Source: Agrypnia vestita (Eukaryota; Arthropoda; Insecta; Trichoptera; Phryganeidae). Taken from it: 64,000 bases of DNA. The DNA lies in the NCBI GenBank assembly GCA_016648135.1, contig JADDOH010024886.1, forward strand, positions 56,974 through 120,973, given 5' to 3'. Below, piece after piece: positions 34,425 to 45,289 of the stretch. Every line of letters starts with the position of its first letter. The first letter of the stretch is position 1. Position numbers and translations under genes: made by a program. The notes beneath the pieces were generated by a model. That model saw nothing but the letters and a program-made list of their open reading frames with translations, was not told the DNA's origin and searched no databases.

Positions 34425-34665
34425 CTAGCTGTAACGTCTTTGCTAAGTCCTAGTATATATTTATAATATCTTTATGGCGATCCACGGGAGGCGAAAGTAG
34501 CAACACGCGTAGAGCGGCCGGTTCGGATTTGCTGGCCCAGGGTTAATTTGCCGGCCGTTTAATTTGTTTTTTTAGCCGTGAATTCGAACGAAATTACGGA
34601 CGTTACACGAAGTTATGGGGGCAGACTGACAGACAGACGGCAGACAACGAATTTATTATGTTTGA
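34425..34665 (-). mobile_element. non-autonomous Helitron, family B, copy 1
   Basis: 241 bp on the minus strand from TCAAACATAATAAATTCG to TTACAGCTAG. The host bases are A before and T after, the canonical AT insertion. The inside carries TCTGTCTGTC, GGACGTTACACGAAG and a CGGCCGGTTCGGATTTGCTGG segment shared with copies at 41652-41928 and 58349-58590. The terminal hairpin is decayed. Confidence 0.75.
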
Positions 34666-34669
34666 TTCA

Positions 34670-35190
34670 ATAATCGATTAGTGTAGGCAGTAAAGTCGCA
34701 ATGGATATAGGCAAGTAAGTATATTAAATATTATTCACAAACAATAGTAAGTTTTCGAAATTAAATTAAAATATTATGATAAATAATCGATTCAGAAGAA
34801 AATAAAAATCTTGAGTAAGAAACTTTATATAACAATTTGTTTTCGCATTTTGCATATTCACAAAGGCTCGATTGATCTTGTATTAAGGATTACGTATTTA
34901 TTTAAATCCTAAATATAGAAACTTTGAATCATGGTTATCATCGATTAATGTGGCATTTTAATTTATCATGATTTGATATAATTTTAATGATAAAAAATAT
35001 AAAAATAAATTTACTTATATTATACACATTTTTTAAATACGATAACAAGAATTATCATAATTAACTCTCTAAAATATATGTACATTAAATCAAATTCATC
35101 TTTAATAGAACTAATCTAATAAAAAGAGGCGTCTTTAAACAATAAAATAGTATATACTTATAGTAAAACACGAAAACTACATATTGACTA
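34670..35190. other. AT-rich stretch, nothing recognised
   Basis: No signal. Confidence 0.4.
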
Positions 35191-35196
35191 CCAAAA

Positions 35197-35486
35197 TCAA
35201 ATATATTAATTTCTGTTGTTTGTCTGTCCGTCCATCTCTGTTGCTATCGTCGAGCCTGCATTATCCGTCAAAAATACAGAACATATAGGACTTATCGAAT
35301 ACGCGAACCATTCAATGTTCCGCCAATAGGGTTTAGAATAGTACATTTAACTGCCGGCAGGGGAAATGTAAAAAATGTTCAGTAGTTATTACTATTTCAT
35401 AGGTGTCGGCTACATAAGTAAATACTTATTCCTCAGGAACCGACACGGTATGAAAAGTACCCTAATTTTTTATGGGTTACAGCTAG
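35197..35486 (+). mobile_element. non-autonomous Helitron, family B, copy 2
   Basis: From TCAAATATATTAATTTC to GGGTTACAGCTAG, flanked by A (35196) and T (35487). TTTGTCTGTCCGTCC lies near the 5' end and a short ACCC...GGGT hairpin lies before CTAG. Confidence 0.75.
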
Positions 35487-35489
35487 TCA

Positions 35490-37530
35490 TGGATTATTGA
35501 ATGTTGACCTCGATTTTAAATCACAATTTAATATGTAAAACCATTTAAAGAAATGGTTATTTGCATTCATGCCATTATCGTCATTTAAAAAAGCTTTGTA
35601 TATTTTATATAGATCGGTTATTGTTATAGGAAGTCGGTTCTTTCGATTATCTTTAATAATAACCGATTCAAACCTCATAATCCTCCATTCGTAAAAAATA
35701 CGTCTCGTACCAAGGGCAGTGGTACTCCAAGACAAAGCCTTGATATCTCAGCACGTATGTTTGAGGTTCAGCAATAATAGCACATCTCAAACAATGACAC
35801 AGACAAACCAAACGATTCTCAACCTTCTTTTAACAATACAAGCATTGAAAATAAACTAAATCTTCAGATTTTCCATTTTAGTTGACAAAGAACAAACAAA
35901 ACCTTTTTAAATACTTATCGTCAAATATAATAATTGTTTTAACATTACCTGTATATTTTTTTTCTAAGCAAAACGATCTCTTGATCACATGTTAATGTTT
36001 TAATCGATTACAAATAAGAAAATAATCTTTCTAATAAATGATTTTTCAAAAATAAATCCGTTACGGGTACCTATCGGACATGTGTTATGGGTTTATATTG
36101 CCTCTGCATTGAATATGTTTAATGATCGACTTTTTTTTCATCACACAATTAATAATCGAGTAGTAGTTTTACACCCGAAACGCTTAAAAAAATTAAATTG
36201 TAATTTACCCATACAGATTCGACGATTGTAAAATGATGTGTAAGATTTTCAGTAATAACAATGCTTTAGTAAAGTGCAAATTTTTTTTCGGAACATATAA
36301 AAATCTATTATTACATGTTTTCACATACCTACATCCTAATAAAAAATATGTGAAATAAAAAAAATCTGTAGCCGCTAGAAGCTGTTTTTTTGGCATTTAT
36401 TTTTCTATTTTTACTAAATTACATTTGAGAATGCTTGATCTAATGGGGATATAATGATATTCCTCAAATTCAACTGATTATACCTACTTAAATGGATAAC
36501 ATAATTACAGAACAAAGTTTTTCGTATTATTATTTAACAATAAACACTTTTATGCTCCAAACAGATAAAAACATCAAATAAAAGAAACATTTTTATGGAA
36601 AAGCCAAAATAAGAAGGAAACTAATGAATAAAAGTGTCATATTCCTTTATAATATTGGAATTAAATGGATGTGAGACTTTTTTATTATGAAGAATAGCCT
36701 GTGTCAAATAGGGAACAAATAAATCCATTTTAACTGTCATAAATAGCAACACCCACAAAAAATAAAGATGGAAAATTATATGCGTTACAGTGATACCATA
36801 TTTCTAGTGAAAATTCATTTTGAAAATTCATTGATATCATAATCAAGTACATTCTCATCGTTTCCAAGCACGTTCCACCAGTAGATATGTATTTATTTCT
36901 AGTATTGAAAATATATTTAAAAAAATACTTACTGGCGAAATTATATTCTTTTCTGAACTGTCATTGAAACTAATTTTGACAGTTGTAAAGTTTCAGATGT
37001 TTAGTTAGGCGCTACTCTCAAATACCCTAACGTAACCTAACCTAGAAATGAATATTTACGATGGAAGAAAGCCTTCCCAAGTATCTCACATTTCTCTGTC
37101 TATTACTCGTGATATCGCAGAATTGGATTATTTCGTTAATCGTGATATCGCAGAATTTTAGGATAGCCTGTTGTGCTCTTGATTCCACTCGCGTACAATC
37201 GGATGACTACATTCACACAACGACGGTCCGTCCTCCGAGCGACACGGCCTGTCCATTTCATTTTGTTATGTGTAGTATTCCAGAAATTTAGTTTTGTTTA
37301 TAACGCTTAGAAAAATTAAAAATAAATTGGTACATTAAATTAGATTGAATTGGCAAGATTTTTATTGCGTTAAAAACTTAGTTGCATTATATTTTACGAA
37401 ATCCTCATATATCAATTTTATGACTTTTTCCGTGCCCGTCCTATGACGGGTTTTAGACACTACTTTTAAAATGATCTACACGTTAACTTTTATAGAACGT
37501 AGAAAGGTAGGTATATTATACAGCTAGAAT
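35490..37530. other. AT-rich stretch with a 30-bp duplication
   Basis: CGTGATATCGCAGAATT occurs twice 30 bp apart near 37108-37155. Otherwise I see no feature. CCCGTCCTATGACGGG near 37434-37449 is a perfect hairpin like those at Helitron 3' ends, but no CTAG follows. Confidence 0.4.
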
Positions 37531-37534
37531 GTTA

Positions 37535-37747
37535 TCAAATATAATAATTTCGTTGTCTGTCAGTTCGTCTGTCCGTAACTTCCTGTAACGTCCGTAATTT
37601 TGACAACCAAAATTATACGCTACCGATGTTGCCACCAACGCATATTTGCGGCCCGTCAAAAATATACTATAATATATAATGTATACCTACTAGGGATTAG
37701 CAAAGACGCGAACCATTTTCCGTGACTTTTCACGGGTATACGGTTAG
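37535..37747 (+). mobile_element. non-autonomous Helitron, family B, copy 3
   Basis: It starts TCAAATATAATAATTTCG after A and ends in hairpin CCGTGA-CTTT-TCACGG plus GTATACGGTTAG before T. The last motif is TTAG, not CTAG, so the end has one substitution. Confidence 0.7.
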
Positions 37748-37749
37748 TA

Positions 37750-38375
37750 ATTATCATATTTATAAACCATTGACCGTTTTCGTGTCCTCGATTTTTTTAC
37801 CTAGTATAGAAGAATAAATTTTCATTTTATTATAATTATACAATTTGCCTCTAAAAAATCGTCACGAAAAACTTAAATAACTTAGGTTTCCACTCAGATG
37901 GACACGATTTGGTCGTTTTTTATGTCGCGACGTGAATATTTCAAATCAGTTCGTCTCTTCTCTGCTCATACACATTTTTTGTTACTTTGCGTTGCTAATC
38001 GCAAAATAAATAGTTGTGATTGTATATTTTGTTTTCCGGAATTAAATTGTTTAACGTCAATTTAATGACAAATTTAACCGGCAAAATAATTCAAAATAAA
38101 TCGATTGAAATTGAAAATAATGATAAATTTAATTCGTCGATTTCTAAAGTGATTATAATTTCAGGGGTTGTTTCAATATGTTTCGTTTTTCATCAGTCAT
38201 TTTTCATAAATGTTTCAAATCCTCATATTAATTAATATATGTACATCATACGATGATATTAATATACATAATTTTAAAAATAAATGGAGGGAATATGGAA
38301 AAGCAGTGATATAAAACAAGCAAGTAATATTATATTTTTTTCTTCTTGTCTTTCCAATATTTATCAATTTTCAAT
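37750..38375. other. AT-rich stretch, nothing recognised
   Basis: Open frames at 38020-38235 and 38284-38517 are AT-driven; the second runs into a MITE. Confidence 0.4.
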
Positions 38376-38389
38376 AAAAAATATTATAT

Positions 38390-38660
38390 ACGTTTTGGGT
38401 GAAATGTCGACAGTTACTGAGATAAGCGACATCAAAGTTTGCATTTTTGTCAACATTCCTAACTTGTCTTTTGTTAAAAATTCGACCAGCATGAAACTAA
38501 TTTATATCGAATATTAAAAATTCATTCGCTTTGTCGCATAAAAACTTTGCAGAAATCAAAAAAAAATTAAGCCTCTTTATCATTTTATTTGACTTGTATA
38601 AAAACGAATTTTTAATATTCTATATATGTTTCTCTAGTAATAGTTCAATATTTTAGTGAA
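38390..38660. mobile_element. diverged CAGGGT-superfamily MITE lacking clear ends
   Basis: Contains TTTTGGGTGAAATGTCGACA, GACATCAAAGTTTGCATTTT and mirrored TTGACTTGTATAAAAACG words. Neither terminus is readable. Confidence 0.55.
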
Positions 38661-38733
38661 AATAAATGAGTAATATACCAAAACCACTATTATTTTTAAA
38701 ATATTATTTTTATGTAATATTCTCTATTCATTT

Positions 38734-38936
38734 AATTTAAAATATGTTTTACTTTACTTTGTAATACACACATGCAATATGTGTTATTAAATTACTACTA
38801 TGGTTTCGATAGGAGCAGTCCCTCTTATACTCTATACCCGATGATGAGAAGGACTGCTCCTCTCGAAACTATAGTAGTAATTTAATAACTCATATTGTTT
38901 GTGTATTACAAAGTAAAGTAAAACATATTTTAAATT
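38734..38936. repeat. 203-bp near-perfect hairpin
   Basis: An 88-base left arm (38734-38821) and an 86-base right arm (38851-38936) pair with few mismatches around a 29-base loop. Arm words include ACTTTACTTTGTAATACACA and TTATTAAATTACTACTATGG. The loop and inner stem hold GATGATGAGAAGGA...TCCTCTCGAAAC, a hammerhead-like core. The 76-codon frame at 38832-39062 (-) is incidental. Confidence 0.92.
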
Positions 38937-38939
38937 GTA

Positions 38940-39360
38940 ATGTTGCACCACGAAGTACCTGCCAAATCTTTCAATGATATCAATACGCACCGGGATCGAT
39001 AAACTATACATCAATATGCCAACTACACACACTCCATAAACTTTGGTGGGACTTGCTGGCATGAATCGATATTGTGTGATTTAATATAACCAAGTGACAA
39101 ATTTGTTTAAAGCTTTCACAAAATCTATTCACGTCTCACATTGGAAATAATTTCACGTTCACTTCAATTTAAGCTCGTGCTAAAGGGCGAGAGTAAAATT
39201 TTAATTTTTAAAAACGAACATAAACCGAATCTCGTATTAATCAAACAAGATCAATAAAAATAACTATTTTAATGTGTAAAGCCTCCAATCCGAGGAGATT
39301 GTTGTTCCATGAAAAATCACTGTTTAAAAACAGTGATAATAATAAAAATATGTGATAATA
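38940..39360. other. no feature recognised
   Basis: AT-rich and unremarkable. Confidence 0.4.
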
Positions 39361-39364
39361 TATA

Positions 39365-39775
39365 CAGGGTGTCCCGTATCTCGACGTCAAACCGAAATCG
39401 GTTGATAGGCCAAGTCATAATAGTTATCAAAAAATATTTAAAAAAATCGAATTCATGTGTTTTAAAAATTATAAGCATTTAAAAAAAATCAAAAAAATCT
39501 ACACCCTGTGACGGTCTTTTCACTCATGTTGCTGCAAATCTTTATTTTTCTTCATTTTTTTTTTATTATTATGTAATCCTGAATAATGCTTCTTTAAACT
39601 TTTGTCCAAAATTCAAAGCCAACTGCTCCAGCTTGGAATAAAATGTCACATTTTCACAAAACCAAGTATTCAAAATCAATACTTTGCCATTTAACAATGT
39701 TTTAAATGACTGTTTTTTTTATTATTTTTCTGATAACTATCATCCGATTTCAGCTTGATATTCCCAACTTCAAAC
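39365..39775. mobile_element. CAGGGTGTCCC mariner-type MITE, right end decayed
   Basis: It begins CAGGGTGTCCCGTATCTCG after TA. TAATAGTTATCAAAAAATAT in the left arm is mirrored by TATTTTTCTGATAACTATCA at 39723-39742, followed by CCGATTTCAGCTTGA mirroring the start. The right terminus itself is gone. Confidence 0.55.
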
Positions 39776-39776
39776 T

Positions 39777-39886
39777 GATTTACAAAAGAATATGCCCAAT
39801 GTCACGCTGATTTACCATAGAATATGCCCAATGTCATACAGATTTACCACAGAATATGTCAATCAAACTGATTTTCCAAAAAGAAC
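39777..39886 (+). repeat. 32-bp tandem repeat, 3 copies plus a partial
   Basis: Units begin GATTTACAAAAGAATATGCC, GATTTACCATAGAATATGCC and GATTTACCACAGAATATGTC. The last full unit is 29 bases long and a partial unit follows. Confidence 0.8.
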
Positions 39887-40152
39887 TAACGATAGTTCGT
39901 TTTAAAACGATCATTGAATGATTTTAATTAACTTATATAAGATAACATTAAGACACCAGTAGAACTATTGACAGATGCTCGCCATTTTCGGCACTACACG
40001 TGGTAACTCCTGGACTAGCAAAAAATATAATTATGGGGTCATTATTATTATTAAGAGTCCGTGTTCAATCTCGCGTGTTCACGGTCAAGCACATTGACCA
40101 GCATTCATCTAACTGAACTATTTCACTGCTCGGGCCTATTCTTTGACTCCAG

Positions 40153-40360
40153 ACGTTTTGGAAAAAACTGGAAGCTGGTCGAATGCGCGGGAATATGCAA
40201 TTCGAGAGAAAACATTTATTATAAATTGCGTTGCAGCCGCGTCAGAAGGACCAGTTTTTGCTATGACGACTGTCCACAGAAAAACGTGAACTGTGAACCT
40301 GTGCGATTATCCATAGAAACGTTGCGAATAATGTGTACCAGAGACAAGAGGAATATTCTA
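40153..40360 (+). CDS. candidate internal exon of a cysteine-rich (TSP1-like) secreted protein
   Basis: The open frame runs 40061-40417. Inside it lie a branch-point match CTAAC (40109-40113), a pyrimidine-rich tract and acceptor CTTTGACTCCAG ending at 40152, then a perfect donor GTAAGT at 40361 placed in frame (phase 0; the acceptor phase would be 2). The encoded 69 residues include W..VECAGIC near the start, then Cys at intervals of about 12, 9, 4 and 6 residues (LRCS, SFCYDDC, VNCEP) and a late MCT. A W-x4-C-x3-C start with six or seven cysteines resembles degenerate thrombospondin type-1 repeats, which sit in extracellular matrix or ADAMTS-like proteins. No partner exon is visible. The family call is tentative; the exon structure is stronger. 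Confidence 0.5.
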
Positions 40361-40466
40361 GTAAGTGTGAAGTGGGAATTAAGAAATAGCGTTCAAGCTC
40401 ATGTTTGTGGTCAGTGATTTTGTGTATAAAAGTTTTAATGTTTTTACGTATTGAATTTGCAATATA

Positions 40467-40992
40467 CAGGGTTATTTGGAAAACATTAATAACCTCGCAG
40501 GATTATATTCCTGCCTTGATTATGAGTCGAAAATGTCAAGCAACCATGACTAATATCAATAGTTATGGAGATATGCCACATCAAAGTTAGCATTTTTTAC
40601 GATATTTCTGACTTATTTTTATTAAACATTGAACTATCATTACAGTAACTTAATTTATTCCCTTTAATATAAGCCCCTTTAAAATAATACTTCGAATTCC
40701 TTAGAATTTCAATTAAAAAACATTCTCGTAGGAATTTTTGCAAGGTTTTTATCATTGTATTTAACTTGCATTGAAACGAATGAATTTTTCGTAATCGTTA
40801 TAAGTTACTGTAATGATAGTTCAACGATTTATTAAAAATAAGTCAGAAATATTGAAAAAAATGCAAATTTTGATATCGCATAATTCCATAACTATTGATA
40901 TTACGGAGTTATGCAATATGTCATGGCTGCTTGAACATTTTCGCCTCATACTCAAGGCGGAATACGTTATTAATTTTTTCATAATAACCCTG
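40467..40992. mobile_element. palindromic CAGGGTTATTT MITE, copy D
   Basis: 526 bp from CAGGGTTATTTGG to ATAATAACCCTG, TA on both sides. It lies 107 bp past the candidate exon, so in its presumed intron. No coding capacity. Confidence 0.9.
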
Positions 40993-40994
40993 TA

Positions 40995-41640
40995 TTAATA
41001 TGAATAATTATAATTATTATTAATTTATGAAGTCTCTGCAAAATGAAATTAACAGTATTATGATATTTTAAAAATAACTAATCAGTTTAGTAAATCATTA
41101 ATAAAAACCCAAAATTAAAGCTTTTGATATTTCGAGATTATTTAAGAACATGTCAGAATATGTATAAACTATAAAGCTAGTTTCATTGAAAATACGTCGT
41201 TATTTATTCAAATCTTTTATACGATCTCAAACAACTTATTAAATAAGATATTAAATACCGTAGACAAAATAAAACAATTAATAAAATTTATGGTGTTTCT
41301 TTATTATTATTAATTGACTTGTGTTTAAAACCCGTCCTATGACGGCATTTAAGCTTCTTATTCTATATTAATTAAACAACACATATACTTTCTAATGTCT
41401 TGAAATCTCAAGAAAAATCGCCATTTCAAGACGTTTTAATTTTGATGAATGATCGTTATAAAATAATAATTAGCTACCTTTATACTATTGGCATCAGAAA
41501 TACGGTATAACTGGGATTAGCTTTGTCATGATCATCACATTCATATGTGGTCCTATTTTTATATGGAGCCAATGGTAGCGGAAATGAGATGGAAATTTAT
41601 TTTTTCTCAGTCACACAAAATCTCTCGGTGGTTGACCCAT
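40995..41640. other. AT-rich stretch, nothing recognised
   Basis: CCCGTCCTATGACGG at 41331-41345 forms a hairpin like the one at 37434. No other signal. Confidence 0.4.
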
Positions 41641-41651
41641 ATAAGTGGTAG

Positions 41652-41928
41652 TTTAAATTATTACCTCCTTCCAGGTCCTCCCGTCTGTGTGTCTGTCTGT
41701 CGGTCCGTATTTTCGTGTAATGTCCGTTATTTCGTTCGAATTCATGGCAACCAATTAAACGGTTGAAGATGGGGCTTGAACCCCGGACCAGCAAAACCGA
41801 ACCGGCCGCTTAACGCATGTAGCTACCGCCGCCTCTCCGTGGACCGCCAAAAAGATACTATAAATATTTACTAGGGCTTACCAAAGACACAAACCAATGT
41901 TCCGTCATTTTTGACGGGTTACAGCTAG
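41652..41928 (+). mobile_element. non-autonomous Helitron, family B, copy 4, with tRNA-like T arm
   Basis: The 3' end is textbook: hairpin CCGTCA-TTTT-TGACGG (41902-41917), GTTACAGCTAG and host T at 41929. The 5' border is uncertain. On the minus strand the middle reads GGTCCGGGGTTCAAGCCCC, a perfect T-arm/B-box shape (41771-41783), preceded by CGGCGGTAGCTACATGCG. Other copies retain only traces, so a tRNA-like sequence was captured by the ancestor. Confidence 0.75.
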
Positions 41929-41934
41929 TTACGA

Positions 41935-42635
41935 TGTTTAAGTTTTTAACTTCATGATAATAAGCTTGTTTGTTTACATTTTTCGTTTTTAATTTATAAA
42001 TATTCAAAATGTCTGAAAAATATATATACAAATTATTAAATAAAATACATGTTTAAAAATAGACTTTTTTGAAAATGAAGCTGAATGAAGTCAAGACTCA
42101 GCTTATAAATTGTACATTTGAGACAATTGATGATGCCGATGAGACAACAAATGAGCTGACGACCATGACGATTAACCATGATAAAAGTATAGTAAAAAAT
42201 ATTTTGTATGTATGACAAAAAGCATGATTTTTCCTGTTTTTATTTATGGGCTCATCTAATTTTATTTATTTAATCCAGCACAAAACAGGCACAAAATGTA
42301 TGTTAATTTCACGCGTGACGGTACAACAAAATAATTTTCTGTTTTCTGGGGTATTATGCCGTCTTTTTACGACCTTTCTGACCGACGTTTCGTAATAGAA
42401 TTTACCTACATTTTTGCAATGTTCATAGACTCCTCGGTATACTCACATTTTTCTAAAAAAAATCATTACATGTTGCGTATGAAATTCGACTGAATCTATA
42501 TCTGCTTCATTATTCTTATCGCTTTATTTCTTGTGTCCAATACCTCAAGTGTAATACAGAATAGACCCGAGCGTATTCATCTGTCTGCTGATCTGTCGGG
42601 CGCGATATACAATACACACTTGTAAATTCAAGATC
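41935..42635. other. AT-rich stretch, nothing recognised
   Basis: No supportable feature. Confidence 0.4.
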
Positions 42636-42652
42636 ATTTTTACTCTGCGGCG

Positions 42653-42752
42653 TTGAATGCCGATGGAGCGATATAGTCTGGAGCCTGCGCGGTGCCTCGG
42701 TCGCACACGGTCATGGCGACTGCTTTTTGTAATGATATCACTACATACTGCA
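42653..42752 (-). CDS. weak candidate terminal exon
   Basis: On the minus strand a good acceptor (ATCTTATTTACCTGCAG) is followed by an open run of about 34 codons, with QKAVAMTVCDRGTAQAPD and a stop. Base composition changes sharply at the acceptor. On the plus strand the same junction reads CTGCAG|GTAAAT, a donor, with an open frame from ATG at 42658. One of the two may be an exon; I cannot choose. No domain is recognised. Confidence 0.22.
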
Positions 42753-43039
42753 GGTAAATAAGATTTAAAATGCTATTCAAATAAATCTTATTGACGCGAA
42801 TAGCCCAGAAAAATCGGGTGCATGTTAAAAAATCTGACAATTGTGAATTACCACTATCAGAATTTAAATAATAATACCTCAGAAAGTATGCCATTGATGT
42901 TAAACAAGTGTTAAATGCTAGATTATAAGCTTCTCTGTACAAGGTAGGCAAGGTTTAGGAGATTTTAGTGAAAAGTAACGGCAAAAATTTATCATTTCGA
43001 AATAATATTGCATCGAGATGGTGAACCAAGAAATGTTGC

Positions 43040-43552
43040 GCGCTGTGAAAACCTCTCGTAATTTATCACTCAGTTATACTGAAAACATCACTACGAAACA
43101 CTCTGGAACCATCTAGGGTCTCCCGTGGTCTCTGGAACGCTCCAAAAGAGTCTCGAAACGACTAGACAATTATCGTAAAATCTCGAAAGATCTAGAAAGA
43201 CATTTATTTGCCTATAAATACAAGGGCGTCACGCGACGCGGGGTCAGTCATTCGTGACATTAGTAAAGGAACTAGAAGGCAGTGTGACCAGCGGTATATT
43301 ACAGCGATAGTAAATAAAGGAAGTTCCTACTACGGGCGAGAAGTTTTTTCTACGTGCGAAAATTGAATAGAACAGTCGATAATGTGATCGATGCAATAGA
43401 ATCAGTTGTGACTAGAGTCAATTAGCGCGAATTAAGAAATCGGATAGTAAGTGCGTGAGTTATTCTAAAAACATTAAGGACTTTGTCAATTTAAGAGCAG
43501 TGTTCCAATTTAATTTTTGTCCTGATGATTGCCCCCCACAGCCACGTCTCCA
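43040..43552 (+). mobile_element. LTR (Gypsy-like), copy 3
   Basis: TATAAATA at 43213-43220 is followed at about 30 bases by TCAGTCATTC, an initiator-like start. Upstream, U3 has repeated CTCTGGAACG and CTCGAAA words. Downstream, GTGATCGATGCAATAGAATC matches the other LTRs. The left border is approximate. The end lacks the clean CGTGACA of copy 2. Confidence 0.6.
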
Positions 43553-43664
43553 GAAAATATATTTAGGTAATAAGTACACCAGAAAACAGAAAACAAAAAT
43601 AGCAGTGTTTACAAATAGATCGTCGAGACGATTCCAAAATATGTTTATATTTATATCTATTACA

Positions 43665-44054
43665 TGTCACGGGTTCTTGGCGGTGGGTGACGAAATGAAA
43701 CACTACCTATAAATATTTCAAACTTTTATTGATTATACAAAGTCGCGCTAATAGGCACTCGAAAATATTCCACTTAACTGTGGAACGCTTTATTTGCGCC
43801 GTTTCTATCGCACCGATTCGCTATTAGAATATTCCGCATGCAGGTAGATACTCTGATTCTTTATTCGCTGGCTGACTATATTCGCACTGTACGTCCGATC
43901 GCTTCACCTTGTGTCAAACAATGACTTACTTAAAGTCGATGGCGTTACTGTTTATATAAGGTTCTCGGCCTCTAGTCATTCTGGAACTTAACTGTGTATT
44001 TCCTCGGGTTCTTCGATTATCCTGAGTTCTCCTTGTTCCTAGCACCTCGTCACA
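43665..44054 (-). mobile_element. solo LTR (Gypsy-like), copy 4, reverse orientation
   Basis: 390 bp on the minus strand from TGTGACGAGGTGCTAGG to CCCGTGACA. The TATA box CTTATATAAA lies at 43951-43960 (minus). GCGGAATATTCTAATAGCGA and GGTGCGATAGAAACGG match copy 1, and AATCAATAAA is the poly(A) signal. It sits tail to tail with copy 3, 112 bp away. No internal genes lie between them, so they are independent insertions, not one provirus. Confidence 0.75.
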
Positions 44055-44059
44055 ATATT

Positions 44060-45095
44060 CATGTGAACGGTGTGCTAATATAATTCATCGTGAATGTATA
44101 TGGACACCTCGAATAGAAAAAATATTGCCACATAATACGTGTAGTGCTTTAATTAAAAATTCATTCATGAAGTCGACCTTACCAAAATTTCCGGTTGGGT
44201 TTGACAGTTAACATTATGTAAGCAGTCGCGAGCAGCTGGACTTTTTAAGTTTACAGTTAAGTTCCTAATCCTGCCCTAGACTTGTTAAGCACCTATCAGA
44301 AACATCGAACTTAACTTTATTAGACTATACATAATACGGTCAATCTGGTCAGAATCCAGAGTCCGAATTTGCGGAAACACGTTGCAGTGAATAACAATAG
44401 ACAGAGAAAATTGATAGGCTCTTGGGAAGGCTTTTATCAGCATCGTATAGAAAACAGCTGTCGATCATTGATCTTAAGAGAGGGTTTCTCTATTAGGCTC
44501 ATGACCTGTGGCCTCATATATGTAAATTGGTTTTAATTCAATTACAGTTAAATCTATGAAATGTATTCATTTTGCATAAACGAATACAACTTATGTTAAT
44601 CCCCAATAACTGTTGTGTAGGTATTAGATACATTCTACACGTATTCTTTTACCTATCATCTGTTTATCATCATCATCGTTACCATTGATTCATAAATACA
44701 ATTTTTTAATTTTATTTTGGTTTTTCAATCCTAATCTTCCAGTATCAATGAAACGATTTGAGGAAGGCTTCGAGTTGGAAGCATGATTTTTAATAGTTTT
44801 GTTTTGTTTTTTTCTTATCTAGAAATACTAGAAATACGTATTTCTACATTTTTCCTTTGAGGTGTACCTAAGTAATTTAATTCTAACAAATTATGCTCTA
44901 TGCCACATATAATATAAACAATACTTGATATACTGGATGACAATACTGGAACCTAGACCCGGTGTTGCAATAGATACGTCAAGATACAGAAGCAATGCAG
45001 AAATTCGGTCTCCATCACAACAACCATTCGAAACCAGCTCCATCAAATCTAGCTTAGATAGGACGTACATGTCGGGCAAGTAGCGACAGAGCCAT
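44060..45095. other. no feature recognised
   Basis: AT-rich. Sequence before 45100 may be a further decayed part of the following LINE. Confidence 0.35.
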
Positions 45096-45099
45096 TAAA

Positions 45100-45285
45100 A
45101 TAGTACACAGCTAAACCAACTGGAAAAGGCCGCTGGGTAGACCCAGACAGCTCCATGGACAATGAACTGGTTGATGTGGGGAAGCTAGGGAAGAGAGGTG
45201 AATGGGAGCAGAAGGCAATAGATCGGAAGAAGTGTAAAGGATCATCCAGAAGGCTAGAGCTCTATAAGAATTTTTAGGCCATCAC
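45100..45285 (+). pseudogene. LINE C-terminal tail fragment
   Basis: The + frame gives PTGKGRWVDPDSSMDNELV and VGKLGKRGEWEQKAIDRKKC before a stop, the P.GK...GRP..RW.D...K.....W...A.DR.KW signature of LINE C termini in diverged form. Same subfamily as 30000-30215 (-). Confidence 0.65.
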
Positions 45286-45289
45286 AAGT

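Noticed and set aside
38832..39062. 76-codon minus-strand gene
   Set aside because: It starts inside the flank and runs through the arm of the 203-bp hairpin, so it is incidental.
43040..44054. A single LTR retrotransposon with both LTRs
   Set aside because: The LTRs are in opposite orientation and only 112 bp apart, which excludes a normal provirus.
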